From positions 26,488,953 through 26,552,952 of the forward strand of contig OZ029916.1 of assembly GCA_964023275.1 (NCBI GenBank): a stretch of DNA of 64,000 nt. Reading direction: 5' to 3'. Both the position numbers and the translations under genes were made by a program. Source of the DNA: Norana najaformis (taxonomy: Eukaryota > Annelida > Clitellata > Crassiclitellata > Hormogastridae). This document shows, in pieces, positions 31,301 through 44,614 of the stretch (within the stretch, counting starts at the first letter, position 1; each line of letters starts with the position of its first letter). The notes under the pieces are model-generated. The model saw only the letters and a program-made list of their open reading frames with translations, was not told where the DNA came from and did no database searches.

Positions 31301-34300
31301 AGTATTTTCTGGAGCCAGTAATGTTTTGAGGCAGTGATTTTCTGATATACATGAATGTAAAATTTATATATAATTTATGTATTTTATTTTTTATTTTTTG
31401 GCACAGATCCTCAAAAAACGGGTGAATCTAGCAATACGATGTTTGGTTGTTGTCCCAGTTGGTGACTTGGCTGAGCAGGTCTATCGAGTCTTTAGTCTTG
31501 TCTGCCAGGGAACCAATCTGAAGGTGAATTTGAATTGCATTATCACCAAAGCCTTTCTTTACTCAGTACTTTTTGATCAGATAGAGCCTATTTAAACCGG
31601 CTTTCAAGTGCTGCTTTTGAATACAGAAGTGTAAGATACACAACTTAATCAAAAGTTGTTTACATATGTGCATTTATACAAAAGAACATTTTGCTTTATA
31701 TACTTCAGTAATACTATGCATTACTTTTCTATATTATTTGCCATTCAGTGGTTTATTCCCATTTGGAATCTTCTGTATGAAATCCATTGTGCAAGTTGGT
31801 TGAATAAATATTTACAGAGTGAATTATATGAACACTGACTGATGGCAAATACTTTGTTTGTATAGGTGGATTTTAACGAAATATATTCTGATTTTATTCA
31901 GTAGTAATTGTAAGACATTTTCTTAACATTTGCAGGTTGGATTAATTACTGGTTTGAAGACATTTGCAAAGGAACAGGCATTTCTGGTTAAGAAAGGGTT
32001 GGTTTGGTTTTCATGTTTTTTGTGCTGCAGATGACTTTCTCAGTGAGTCATCAGCAAAGCAGATGTTTAGCTTGTAATGTACAGTGAAAAAGTTGTTGTT
32101 AACAAACAGAAGTTTCGTTGAACCCAAATTCTGAGAAGAAGTTGTTGCAGAACGAACCTTTGGAGGAAAGGCATCTGGTTCAACCATGTTGACCTTCTGT
32201 TTGACTTGCAACTAGATTTATTTTTTATTGATGTGACTTTTAGTTATATTGTTACTTGTTAAAGTTGACTAATGTTCTAGTTGACTAAATGGTCTACACT
32301 TGGCATCATATTTTCATTTACTTTATATCATCATTTGTTGTTTCATGTTGAAAATGTTTCTTGAAGTTCCTAAATAACAAAATGGTTGCAGTTAGAACAC
32401 AATGGAAGAGAGTTTCTTTAAGCATGCAAACAATTTCAACCATAACAAAACCTTTTGTCTTATGCCTCCTTCATTTTTTCATCAAATAGCTTTACCTCAT
32501 GCGATGCACAAGCAGTTGTTGAGACTTCACCAGACAGTTTTGAAGCCAAATCCATGACAGTCTTTCCAAATCCAGCTTCTTACTTTATGTTTTTCTCAGG
32601 ATTTGTTTCTTTCGAACTGGACATAAAATGGCATTGAGCAGATTAGCCTTTGTTTTAAGCAACCACTTTATTTTATCTTTTCTGGAAACTTCTATCGCTC
32701 TAGAATCGTAAAACGCATGACAGCAATCGATGATTGCTTCTAAGCAAAACAACCCATTGGACGAACCAGTTGACAACCACAAGGCCCTTGAGACCGGAAG
32801 ACAGGCTACTGGGAATAAGAAATCTGAAAAAGGTGGAACTTGATCCCTGACCTAAATGATATTACAGCATTTACATATTGATGTGTGGAATGAAGTCATG
32901 TTTTGGTCATTTTCAGGTTTTTTGGCTTTCACAGTCGAGTGGACATAATTGTTTGTACTCCCGGTCGTCTGGTCGATCATATCAACATGACACCTGGTTT
33001 TGATCTGACTAACCTGCGATTCTTGGTAATAAACAGTTGTATTATTATGAAATTTGCTGATTTTATTTATTTGCTGTTGTTTTGATTTGATCATTAGATT
33101 TGTCATAGTCATAAATTGTGACCAGTCAGATATCACTCATTTTTACTTAATTACCTGAAATTGCGTAAGTCTGACTCTACTGATGGCTATTGTCTTTCCA
33201 CCTAGATTTACTGTGGTTGTTTTTTGCTAGCTTTTCTTGTTCATGCCAAACTATTTTATCATTCTGCTGTTTTACTGTTTCCAAAATAGATGTTTGTCTA
33301 TTCTTGCCACAAAAGTATGAAAGTTTATGGATTGGTGAAGTATGCTAATTCGCATGCTAAATAACAACAGCTATCTAAGATTAGGACAGCCAGAATCACA
33401 GAAGAAAATTAAATGAGAAAGTCGTAAACAGTAGCTGATTTGATTTGAAGGTTATTGACGAGGCTGATCGAATGATGGAAGACATTAAACAGAACTGGTT
33501 GAGTCGTCTGGAAAGAGCCATCTTCAGAGAAGAAGAGTATGGCAAGTTAGAAAATGACCGCTACATGCAACAGAATCCAAATGCCTGTATCCGTAAATTG
33601 CCTGGTCCACTGACTGGAGCAGAGTAAGTTCCAGTATCACTTTGAGGGTCATTGCAAAATTTGTTGCTATATAAGTATAAAATTGCAAAAGTAGAATTAA
33701 AAAATTTGAATGTGGGAAAGAAGTGTGCTTAAGTTTTGTTCAGTTGGTGAATATGGATGGATAATAACTTTTCAAAAGTAATTAGTTACAGTAACTAGTT
33801 CCTGGGCAGGAAAAAGTAGACTCTAACCATATTATAGTTACTTTTTCAAAATGGTGACTAATTACTGATTTCAATTACTTTTCCAAAGTAACTAATTATT
33901 TTTAGTTACTACTGAAGGGAATAGTAAAATCAAAATTGGCTGCAATGGTAGCTTAGCATGTCATAGGATGGTTAGTAGTTACAATGTAAAGTACATTCAA
34001 AATCAACTGAAAGACAAAACTTGTGAGAGTTTGCATTTTACCAAAACACTTCTGTCAGTTTCGCCCAGAAATTGAAGGATTCTTTCATGTGCCAATTATT
34101 GAAAGCAATTATCAGTTTTAGCATTCACCTTACACTATGTTTATGTTTATTGTCTACTGACAATTTGAAGCAAACACAGTGCAAAAGTAACACAAATTAA
34201 CTAATTTTTTTACATTACTGTTACTGCTTAAAAGTAATCTGTTACAGCTGCACGTAATGTTTTAAAAAGTCAGTAGTTACAACGAAAGTTACCAAAAAAT

Positions 34301-37300
34301 AGCAGTTACAATATCATGTTATAGGTAACACACAACACTGGATTTCACAAATGTATCATTGGAAAGGCATGCTAACACAATGTAGATATCAAGTAACATT
34401 TTTTTATATCGACCCGATTATCACAATAATGTCACTTTTATCTTATCCCTTTTCAAGTTTTCAGATACTGCAGATGGGTATTGTGGACCTTTACACCTTT
34501 CAGCCGTGGTCCCATGGTTGTCCAAAGTTCAAATGTCCATAATTACAGCAAACCAACAATCTTTATCTGGTACATATAAGGCTTGAAAGACATTGGTTGG
34601 TGATTTCACAAGTACGCCTAACTGAAGCCATCACATGACAATCATATTAAGCATGTAGTCAGCAAGTGTGGAAAGTTTTTCTTGCGTTTCCTTTACTTCT
34701 TCTCCTATCTGGGTTTTCTGCTAAAGGAAAAACTTACAACTTGTATTGTTTCATCTTTTGCAGACGTATGAAGCCACAGATTCCAGTAAGTGGCATTCAT
34801 TGGGCAGTGTTTTTATGCTTTCTCTTGGCTACTTTTTAAACTGATTACAAAATGTATTAATTAAATGTAAAGTGACTGTTTTGGTTTTGTAAAATTCTGA
34901 AAATACTCGAATGGAAGTATGTGCTAACAGCTAATTTGTATTTTGCTAACGTCTCAATTTACCTGATTAATGAATTTGTTTTAAGAATTTATGTTATCCT
35001 GCAGAATGCCTGTTGTGATGTTTCAGCTTCAGAAATTGCTGTTTTCAGCAACTTTGACTCGCCAGCCAGAAATTCTTGATCCACTGAAACTATTTCATCC
35101 AAAACTGTTCACAACTGTAGGAAAAAGCTACGTATCAGTTGCAAAGAGCGAGGCCAAACCTGACGCTGTTGTCCAGTCTTCAGGTTTCTAAATTCTTCTT
35201 TCTAGCAATTACCCATATGATGATTACTCAGAAAATGAATCTTGGTACCGTATTATTTGGACTAGAAGTTGCGGTTTTTTACATGAACTTCTAGGGGTGC
35301 AATTTATTATGTGCAGAAATTACAAACATTTTTTGAATAAGTTATATTTAGTAAAATGTCTGATTTGAGCGTTGATGTAGATCACTCGTCAGTACATTCA
35401 GTTATTTATGTAACTGTTGTCATTACAAATTGCATATGTAATGTTTTTTGTTTTAGTGAGATCAAATTGCTGTACCTAAGCTATTACTTGACAGTAGTCT
35501 GTGTGTTTTGTTAGTCAGTCTGAACCTGCTGCCACCAGTTTTAAACTCATTCACTGTTCAGAATTTTTCTCAAGGACTTCTGTCCTTTTAGGCATTCCTT
35601 TAACTGTTGGCGATGCTAGTGATAGAGTCAAAGAACCTGTAGCAGTCGTGCAACGTCCCGAAGAAGATGGCATAGTCAAGAAATATGACACACCAGTTGG
35701 TTTGATGGTATGTGAACTTTGAAAGATAATTGTTTTCATGGTTGAAGTCTTTTTTAGCTTACCCTAGCCCCAATTGCTTTGTCTGTAATTTATCCTTGTT
35801 GTAATTTTACAGATGACGACATACATAACAGAATAACAACTGTTATCCTGCTTGTTAATCCAAAACCTTGTAAACATAATTATTATGGTTGTATATCTTG
35901 TGAAATATTCTTGCTCAATGGTATCAAGAATTGTTAAATACTTATACATTCTGTTATCGAAATGGCTTTTAATTTGGTTGGTATGGAATGAATGCATGTA
36001 CTTTCTTATACAGTTCTTTTTAGTTTTAGTCAGAGTACTGAATGCTCGATTGCACATGTCTAAGTAGTTGTAATTATCTGGATTAACAAACTATACTAAT
36101 AAATAATATTTACCTATTATTATTATGAAAACTTTTAAGTGTGCAAAGTCACACAGAAATGCAAATCTGAAGTGCGGTTGCCCATGCTTCCAGGGTTGTC
36201 GTGAATGTTGTTATAGTTGTGTGTTGTATGTGTCACATTTTTTGCTGGTTTTTATTTTTCAGGAAAAATTTATACAGTGTGAAAAAAGTAAAAAAATATT
36301 GGTTCTGATGCACTTTTTAAAGCACTTGAATTACAAACAAGTTTTATGCTTCACGAATTCGGTTGAATCAACACACAGGTTTGTTTAAACACTTTTATCT
36401 AAAAAACGTTAGAAAACATCTTGGTCCTGATGAATGAAGCAAGTCTACATTTCCCATTTAAAATACTTAAGAAAATTTGTTCTTTCAAAGAGTAACTGCC
36501 TGTTTAAATGTTCACGTAATGCGTGCAGCCTTCATTTTAAACCTTGTGAGTATATGTTAATACAGTGAGCCTGATTTTACATTGATTTAATACAGAAGCC
36601 ATGAATCAGCAAGTTTGGACCAACCCAAGCATGCCCCCTGACTTGTATCTTGTGCCTGTGATTGGTGGGCATGCTAACGCTGAAGCATTGGTTGATGTCT
36701 GCGATGAGTTGTTCCCTGAATTGTTTTTTACTGACTCGGCTGGTTTGGAGCTACATAAGGCAGGTGGCAAATACATTGCAGGTGGTGCGTTTTAGATGAA
36801 AGTGTGGTTTTAGAGCAGTGCATTTTATGATCACTTGAGAGTATGATCGAATGTCAAGTTTGTTGAGCTACAACTGATGCTGATTATTGCTAATGAAAGC
36901 AATTCATGCATTCATACATGTAGTAGTTTTAATGGCGGCCGTAGAGGTAACTGTCATGTTTGTACTAGCACGAGTTAATATACTAAGGAAAATCGAAGAC
37001 TGTGTCTTTCCTTGAGTGAACCATTTTTATGCTGGAAATCAAGCAAATCTTTGATTCAAAGCTAAAGTTGCAAGTTCAGAGAACTGTCACCAAAAATTAA
37101 ATCTTAGAAGTTGATATATTTCATTTAAGTAATTGAATAATCAGGTATGAAGCCTGTTCTCTTGCTTTTGTTGTTTAGGTTATGTCATTTACTTAAATTG
37201 ATTGGTGGTATCACTGTGAAGGAAATTTCATCAAACCTATACATCCACAAACGAGGAAGAATTTTACGGCAGTTTGCTGCTGGAAAAATTGATGTGTATG

Positions 37301-39639
37301 TGTAATTGACTTATTTTTGGACGTATATGCTTGGAACAGTACTAGTGTTTACTGTACAACAATTAATATAATCTATAGTGCATTTATGCAGCTGCTGTTT
37401 TCTAACACATGATTTTAAGGTTGCCCATCTGGAGTTCTTCTTAGGTATTTGAGTTTTAATTGAAATTTGAAGTAATGTAGTCTGACTTCTTTTGATTTCA
37501 TAGCACTGATTTGTTTTTTTCATGTATACGAGACTTGTATAGTTGTATATATATCTATGGGCATTCACATAGTGCCTTCTATGACTCTTAAAAGCATTAA
37601 AAAATCTCTGACTTTTTCAGATATTCAGAGATTTTGTAAGCACTGATAGGTTCATCATAATTTGAGACTTAATGGCACTTGCTAATGTCACACTGTCTCT
37701 GATCTTTATAAAAGAATGCCCAGGGGTTTTTGCAAGTACTTTGTATTAATTCACTTTTGTTATATGTATATATGTATGTATGTATATGTATATATTTATA
37801 CACATACAAGTATATACATGTCTACTGTAATATGCACCTGTAAGTTTTAGTAAAGAATGGAAACAAGAGAAATTACAAATAGTAGTAGGAATGCCCTGGT
37901 TAGATTCTTGTTGTGGAGTATTTGGATCAGACTGGCATGGTTTGATTATAAGTCAGCTTTTACGAAACTTTGCAAGAAAAAACTGCATGTCATGCGGTAT
38001 AAACAAGATGCAGCAGACACTAAAACAACATTTTCAGGTGAATTTTGTGCACACAGTCAGTAAATGTGGGTGCAAGATTCAGAATCTTCATTTAAATCAG
38101 TTGCATTTAACAATGCTTTGTTAAATCTGTAAAAGTTTGAGCTGTAAACCTGCTGCTAGATAAAATTGGTTATAGAGTAGATTACTCTGAATGTCTTAAA
38201 AACTTGTATAGCCCTTTGTTGGAAATTTCTGGAAATGATGCAGATAATATGCAGATAATAATTGTTCCTAAACTTGCCAAGTACAAGATGTTGTGCCAAA
38301 ACCTGCCAAGTACAAATTACTAAATAATTTTCACTACAACCCTTTCCCCAGGATTTGTGAAATGTCATGAAATAACATGTATTTGTAAGGTCAATCATAC
38401 TTTAGCAAAAGTTATTCCTTTTATGAGGTAGATTTCTGGAAAATGAAAAAGTCCTTTTATCCGAAAAAGTAGGTTTGTACGTGTGTGTGTGCTTGCGCAC
38501 ATGCTATATCTGTTTGAGGCTTTAGTGCTGATTTCTGCTTTGTATTCTGAAGGTTGGTTTGTTCTGATGCAATGGCTCGTGGAATGGATGTGGAAAATGT
38601 CCAGTACGTCATTCTGTATGATGTTCCGTCAGTTATAAAGCCATACATTCATCGCATTGGCCGAACGGCTAGAGCTGGCAGATCAGGAACAGCCATAACA
38701 CTCTTAGAAAAAAAAGAGGTATACATGTTTGCTTTATGTTCTAGAAGAAGAACTGCTTAACTGTTTTGGCTAGATCTGAAGTGTCTGACAAATTTGGAAT
38801 GTTTTTCTATGATTTAGGAAGTAGTTTGACTGATGAAATAGACTAGTGGTTAATTGATTCACTGTTCAACTATCCATCCAGAGGCCCTGAGTTCAAATCT
38901 CTGCCTAGTAGTAGGGGAATTGTAGTGAACTCTGGTATGAAAGAGTGCTTCATCTTTACTCTGTCGTTGAAAGAACCAGACTGCAACAGCTGGCTGTCTG
39001 CCTTTACCTACGATGGCTAAGAAACTTAAGTCACCAGCATTTCTTGTGGCTTTTTCTTGCAGTTAGCTTAAGGGACTGATCTCTTCTCCCCAAATAGTAG
39101 TGAAAGACTCATTCAGTTGCTTTAGGCTGAATACCTAAAAGCCTACACTTGTATTTCTGCTTGGGTGATTTCATTGTCTCTGCAATTCTTTTACTGATTT
39201 TCTGTTTTCTCATTCAGGTATTTCACTTTAAGAAAATGCTGAAGAAGGCTGGAAAGATCGGCATCAAAGAGATTAAACTAAAACCGTCCGAATTGAAGCC
39301 ATATGTGGAGTCTGTGGAGAAGGCACTTGTACACCTCCCACAGGTTCTTAGGGTAAACACCAAACTTATGTTCTATAGCTGCTGCTATCCACTGTCTGCC
39401 TTTGCATTTCACAGCCATAATATACAGGCTAGCCTAATAATAGTTATCCGAGTATTGTTTGCTTACTAATGAACTTTTTGTTCTTAATGAACTTTTAGCA
39501 CTGCTTAGGCTAGCAAGGCACTTAAAAGATGCTACATTAAGTGTCCAGATACATGTATATACATACATAAATACAGTTCAGCTGTGTGTGTTGTTATTTG
39601 TAGATGGAAAATGAGAACCAAAATCCAAAAGGACATTAG
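28335..39639 (+). CDS. DDX51: ATP-dependent RNA helicase DDX51 (DEAD box), 15 exons, 550 aa
   Basis: This is the DDX51/Dbp6-type helicase, a nucleolar enzyme needed for 60S subunit (3' ETS/ITS) rRNA processing. Exons: 28335-28358, 29502-29655, 30658-30806, 31407-31523, 31936-31997, 32917-33025, 33451-33623, 34764-34785, 35027-35183, 35592-35707, 36263-36378, 37179-37295, 38553-38718, 39218-39352, 39604-39639. Phases close to 551 codons. Motifs: FFPVQAKIIP (Q-like), GSGKT 96-100, VPVGDLAEQV (Ia), CTPGRLVDHI (Ib), DEAD 208-211, SAT 277-279, VLCFTNS 388-394, DAMARGMDV 444-452, HRIGRTARAG 472-481. The Ib form with DHI, the SSFFPVQ-like entry and the order of segments are those of DDX51 rather than other DEAD-box families. 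The N-terminus is short: MHKRSRLK then VERALPYW, where vertebrate proteins have an extra acidic region. Exon 1 is inferred from an ATG followed by a perfect AAG/GTAAGA donor. The last exon, and the 5' end of exon 6 (alternative acceptor 15 bp further in), are the least certain. Confidence 0.93.
29150..29275 (+). repeat. SINE-like repeat R2, copy B
   Basis: Located in DDX51 intron 1. It shares with 27727-27826 the blocks CAACATATGGATGAAAGTTG, AGGAGTCTGG-like and CCTAACAACTGCTGAG. The tRNA-like head is missing or eroded. Confidence 0.6.
30930..31320 (-). mobile_element. CR1/L2-type endonuclease fragment
   Basis: In DDX51 intron 3, antisense. Translation gives IETWLKPSDTSFILD and QPWLDKLGGGIAFF, the ETWL...GGG(I/V)AF signature of the apurinic-like endonuclease of these non-LTR elements. 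It has stops and frameshifts. It covers a part of the element missing from the copies at 8040 and 41243. Confidence 0.75.
33740..34340. mobile_element. Non-autonomous hAT-like element (putative)
   Basis: In DDX51 intron 7. Many short direct and inverted copies of AGTAACTAATTAC/GTAATTAGTTAC-like words crowd both ends. The right border read on the minus strand is CAGTGTTGTGTGTTACC. Subterminal arrays of this TAACTA-type word behind a CAGTGTTG end are known from small hAT elements of other animals. The left end and target duplication were not found. No transposase is present. Confidence 0.5.
38838..39100 (+). mobile_element. tRNA-derived SINE copy (family S1)
   Basis: In DDX51 intron 13. It has the A-box-like ACTAGTGGTTAATTG and the B box GAGTTCAAATC, then a body ending GGGACTGATCTCTTCTCCCC, all parallel to the copy at 6983-7255. 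Confidence 0.75.
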
Positions 39640-40437
39640 CAGCATTAAGTGCAACAAATCAAGAAGGATCAGTATGCTGTGGGTGCCATCTTTTAAATGA
39701 GTTGGCGTGTAATAACTGGTGGTGTTACGTGTTTCAGTTGAGTCTAGAGCAGAGTCATGGACTGAAAATAATCAAGATGCGTTTTAATAATTTTCATACA
39801 TTGCATTTTAAAATGACTGCACTCCACGTAGGCAGGCAGGATTATCACTGGAACCAGAACTTTGGGATAAAGACCTGTTGGCCAGGAGAATGTTGGATTA
39901 AGGGTCAGGACAGGTATCACCAGCAGAGTCCATGGGGTGATTGGCTAAGAAAATGCACCCAGCCACGACGTTGGATGCCAATCCAGTTGGGTGGCATGCA
40001 CCATTAAAGAGAAAGTTGTCTTCCCCTCCCCACAAATTGCATCCCGTATCGTGCATTTAAGTCATCGCAAATGCACACCAGCCCATGATGTTGGATACCA
40101 ATCACAACATAAATTATGGTTTTGGTGTAGTACTTTTGTATATGTACAGTACTTGTACCACCAAAAGGTTGGTTGAACTGTGTATGTCTGTTTTAATCTT
40201 CCAATTTGTGCTGGTACTTATTTACTGATCTTCGGGATGATGGGCCGAGTTTGCCCAGATGCTGTAGTATGCCATGTCAACCAATGAAGCTTATAATGCT
40301 CAAAATTGTGTAACCCTTTTCTACAGTTTAGCAGAAGACGTATCCAACAAAGTCATATCCACCAAGCTGGCAACGTGGTGTCATTCGGATGATACCATGT
40401 ATTTAATGACTTGGCCATTGTGAAGAAGAATGTAGGT
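39640..40437. other. Spacer between convergent DDX51 and TBX20, with a 35-bp direct repeat
   Basis: No exon is seen. AAATGCACCCAGCCACGACG at 39951 and AAATGCACACCAGCCCATGA at 40069 start two diverged 33-35-bp direct copies, each ending near CCAATC. An ATTAAA at 40003-40008 could serve DDX51 polyadenylation. The 3' ends of the two genes may overlap here. Confidence 0.5.
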
Positions 40438-40443
40438 TTTATT
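40438..40443 (-). other. AATAAA poly(A) signal candidate for TBX20
   Basis: The hexamer lies on the minus strand about 80 nt after the TBX20 stop codon, a normal distance for a short 3'UTR. Confidence 0.55.
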
Positions 40444-40521
40444 CAACTCATCAAAAGTTAATGCTTTGTTTAGTCAATGTACAGTAAATAACTTAAGATT
40501 ACACTGTATTAGCTGCTCGAG

Positions 40522-43500
40522 TTAAGACTGTAAGCCGTTTGAGTGTAGCTTGAAGACTGTGCATGCTGCCAGATAAGGATGGTATCTTAAAGCATAGAAA
40601 CTGTTTGCTGCTGCCATGGCAGCTGGAGACAAGGCCAAATCTGTCGCTGGCGAGAATTCATTGATGGACGGCCGAGGAAGTAACGAGATCATCCGATAGA
40701 CTTCGGCCTGTTGTATCGTTTCCTCATCGGAAACCAAAAGACGACTGTCCACCCTGTTTCGGTCACGTGACTGTTGGTCATGCGCCGACGTCCAAGAAGG
40801 CGATTTTCGTTCGCGAAGTGTAGGACTGTGTCGCAGTGACGTCATCACGCTTAACTTGCTCCCGGAAGTAGGTATCATGGACGACGGATAATCAAAAGAC
40901 GTTTCTAAAACGGTTTTAAAGATCTTGCAATTATGATATTACAGTATTATATTGAAATGGGTCGTCCATAAAGGACGTCCGCAAAGAATGACCTGCTTTG
41001 GACCCTCCCTCCCCCATTTACAGACTTCCGCCCCTTGTCCGCATTTGCATGACTCCTCCCTGCCTCTTTGCCGACGTCCTTTATGGACGACCCCATATCC
41101 GTTGGGCCTTGGCTGAGCTCCAAAACGACGGCATCCATCTCTTCATTTAGCTGGTCTGAACAAAACAAGAAAAGGGGACAGTTTTCTGGTATTATGACTG
41201 GACGTTAAAGGCACATTGTAGGCCAGAGTGGACGAGTCTCAATCGTAATCGTAATCTCGAGATTTCTACAGCGCTCAACGAAAGCTAAGTTGCGGGAACC
41301 AGCTTATTCACAGGCGCTCAGTCAAAACAAAATCGATAGGCAAAAGGGTCAAGATCCAGGAGTCAGGCACTCAGACAGTCGGACGGCTACGGTGGATGAT
41401 GTTTGAAATTGAAGCGAGAAGAGAGATAAGAGGAAGAGGAAGAATCAGGATAAGATTTCTGGAAAAGAAGTGTTTTCAGTCTTGAGTGAAAGACCTGCGC
41501 AGAAACTGAAAGAGGTGAAATGTTGGTGAGTTCGTATGATTGACCAGACAACTGTCGCAATTCTGGCGGGAGTTTATTCCAAAGGGGTGGGGCAGCTATG
41601 GCTATCGAGCGATTTCCAAATTTTAAGGATGAGGTGACGGGAGGGCGAAGAAGTGTTAGGACATATGAGGAGCGGGTTGAACGGAGTGGTTGGATAGTAA
41701 ATAATTGACGAAGATAGGAGGGTTGGGAGGATTGAAGTGTGTTGTAGGTGAGGGATAAGACTTTGTACTCTATTCGTTCTGGTATTTTAAGCCAGTGCAG
41801 TGATTTGAGAACAGGGGTGATGTGATGGTGTTTGGGGGTTTTGGTGACAGCACGTGCGAGAGCATTCTGGATAGCTTGTAGGCGATTTATCTGGGTTGTG
41901 TCAATATTGAGGAAAAGTGAATTGCAGTAGTCAAGTTTTGCATGGACTATGGATGTGGCAATGATAGATGCGGTTTTGAAGTCAAGCATAGGACGGATTC
42001 TGCGAAGGTCGCGGATATGCATAAAGCAAGAGCGGGAAAGATGGGTGATATGATCAGAAAAAGTAAGGTTCTGGTCGAAAATAACACCTAAATTACGGAC
42101 AGAAGAGTTAGTATTAAAGGTGTGGGTGGAGGCAGAGTCCAGGCTGAGGGAGATAGAGGGGTCAGGAATTTTCTTGAGCTGATCACGTAGGCCGATAAGT
42201 ATGAATTCAGTTTTAGATGGGTTCAGGCATAAGAGATTAGATGTCATCCAAGAGGAGATTTGTTTAACCACACAAAGAAGATGATCTGTAGATTCATTGA
42301 AACAATTTGGAGAGAAAGAGATGAATAGTTGGGTGTCATCAGCATAGAGGTGATGGTCAACGGAGGATGCTTTAATGAGTGAACTGAGTGGGGTAATGTA
42401 GAGGATAAACAGAAGAGGTCCAAGAACGGAGCCTTATGGAACTCCGCAAGTGAGAGGGCATGACTTAGAAGAGGCTTCCGAAGTTTTAACAGAGAAAGAG
42501 CGGGAGGAGAGATAAGACTGTATCCATAGGAGAGCAGTGTCAGCAAAACCAAACCAGGTTGAAAGTCGGTGGAGTAAGATATTGTGATCTATGGTGTCGA
42601 AGGCTGCAGAGATATCGAGGAGACAGAGGCAAGAAACCTGTTGATGAGAAATGGCAGAAACAAGCTTGTTGTAGAGAGATGTCAGCAGAGTTTCGGTTGA
42701 GTGGCGTTTAGTAAAACCAGACTGGTGTGGGTTAATGAGTGAGTTAGAAGCTAAATAGTTATTGATTCGAGAGAGGACAATCCGTTCAGTTAATTTGGAG
42801 ATGAAAGTCAGGTTAGAAACAGGCCGGTAGTTAGAAAGGATTTCCTTGTCGAGAGATGATTTCTTGAGAAGAGGGGTAACAAGAGAGTGTTTAAAAAGAA
42901 GGGGAAAATTTCCAGTAGAGAGGGAGAGGTTAACTATTTTGGTAATAATTGGAACAAGGACAGATGCACAGTCTTTCAATAAGGAGGTAGGTATAGGGTC
43001 AAGTTCACACTGTTTGTTTGGGAGAGATTTTAGCAGATTTAGTATTTCGGTCTCTGATGTAGGTTGAAAAGCAGAAAATGAGGATCGAGGTGGGGAAGGT
43101 GGGCTGTCATAGGTGGAAGAGGGAGCATCAGCAGCTGGATTGTTGGAGGTTTTGGAAAGTAGAGATTGAAGAGAGAGACGGAGGGTACTAATTTTGTTCG
43201 AAAAGAAAGAACGGAACGAGTCGGCTATTGAAGAAGACGGAAGAGAATTTGGAAGTGGGCTAGATGAGTTCCGATGGAGGAGTTGATTAATGGTTTTCCA
43301 GAGAAGGCGAGTGGTGTCATGCAAATTATATCGACTCAATGATTACAAAAAATAGTATCGGGTCTGTAAGTCCCGTTGCAATTCGTTTCGAACTCGAGGC
43401 ATTCAAATTAAATTTCCGTGACCTTGGAATTGTATTACTCAGAAGTGCATGCGTCAGGCCACTTCGTTGGCTTGGCACCTGCTCGCTGTCTCGAGGTTTG

Positions 43501-44481
43501 TTTCATTGCAAGCAAGACATGCCTGGCGTTGTTAATTGGACTAATTGTGTCGGAGAAAGTTGGTTATATATAAACTACAGGCAAGATGATATCAGCATTA
43601 TCTGCCAAGGCAGGTCGGTTTGGATTCATGCTCTATAAATATCTTGTAAATGAAGATCTAGGCCTATGTATTTGGACATTTATACAAATGTAGGCCTACG
43701 TATCTGGACATTTATACTGCTCCCTACATGTAGGATCCTGTCAGCGCTTTTCCCATACGGTATGTTTTATGTCCTACAGTTAGCAGACGACGCCAAGAAC
43801 GGCACTCGCGTTATGAAGAGAACTCTCCTAAAAACTGGACTCGAAACTTAAACAAGCGCCGAGTGGAGTCTGCCAAGTTGTATAATTAGTTTCGGTAGCT
43901 ATTACTATTCTATAGAAGCCATTGATACAGAGTTATTGGGTCTACCAAGATGATAACCCTTCTGCAAATGCCCCAAAGGGCAGATCCAGGGGGCCAGTTC
44001 AATTTAATTTTGGCCACGCCACTGACTTGCCCCAACTGGTATGGGGAGGGTTGCCTACAAAACTTGTCAGGTAAAAAATAAAGCAAACTGGGAAGCTAAA
44101 ATGGCATTGACTGGTCACCAAGGAAAAGGTCAGTATATCATGCAAAAATAAAAGTCTTAAATATCTTGTCGTAAATAAGCAATGCGATGAAAGGGTCTGA
44201 CGATTAGGAAACATGAAAAATTCTCATTACTAGAAAATCTGAGAAAATTTGGCCACAAAAGGCCATAAAAGTTCTGGCTAGTAATAAGAGCCGGGCTGCA
44301 TGGGCGATGAATCTGTGGTGGAAGTGGCGGGCTTTGATCTGCCACGCGGCTAATTAGGGCGTATCGTTTGCTGTCAACCTCGGAGATTCTGCGAAAATGT
44401 GCACGGAGACGAGGACGGAAGAAACCATCGTTTTGATTTGGATAAATAGTTACTGGAGGAACACTTTATTGGCAGTTTTTT

Positions 44482-44577
<96 letters not shown>

Positions 44578-44579
44578 TT

Positions 44580-44614
<35 letters not shown>

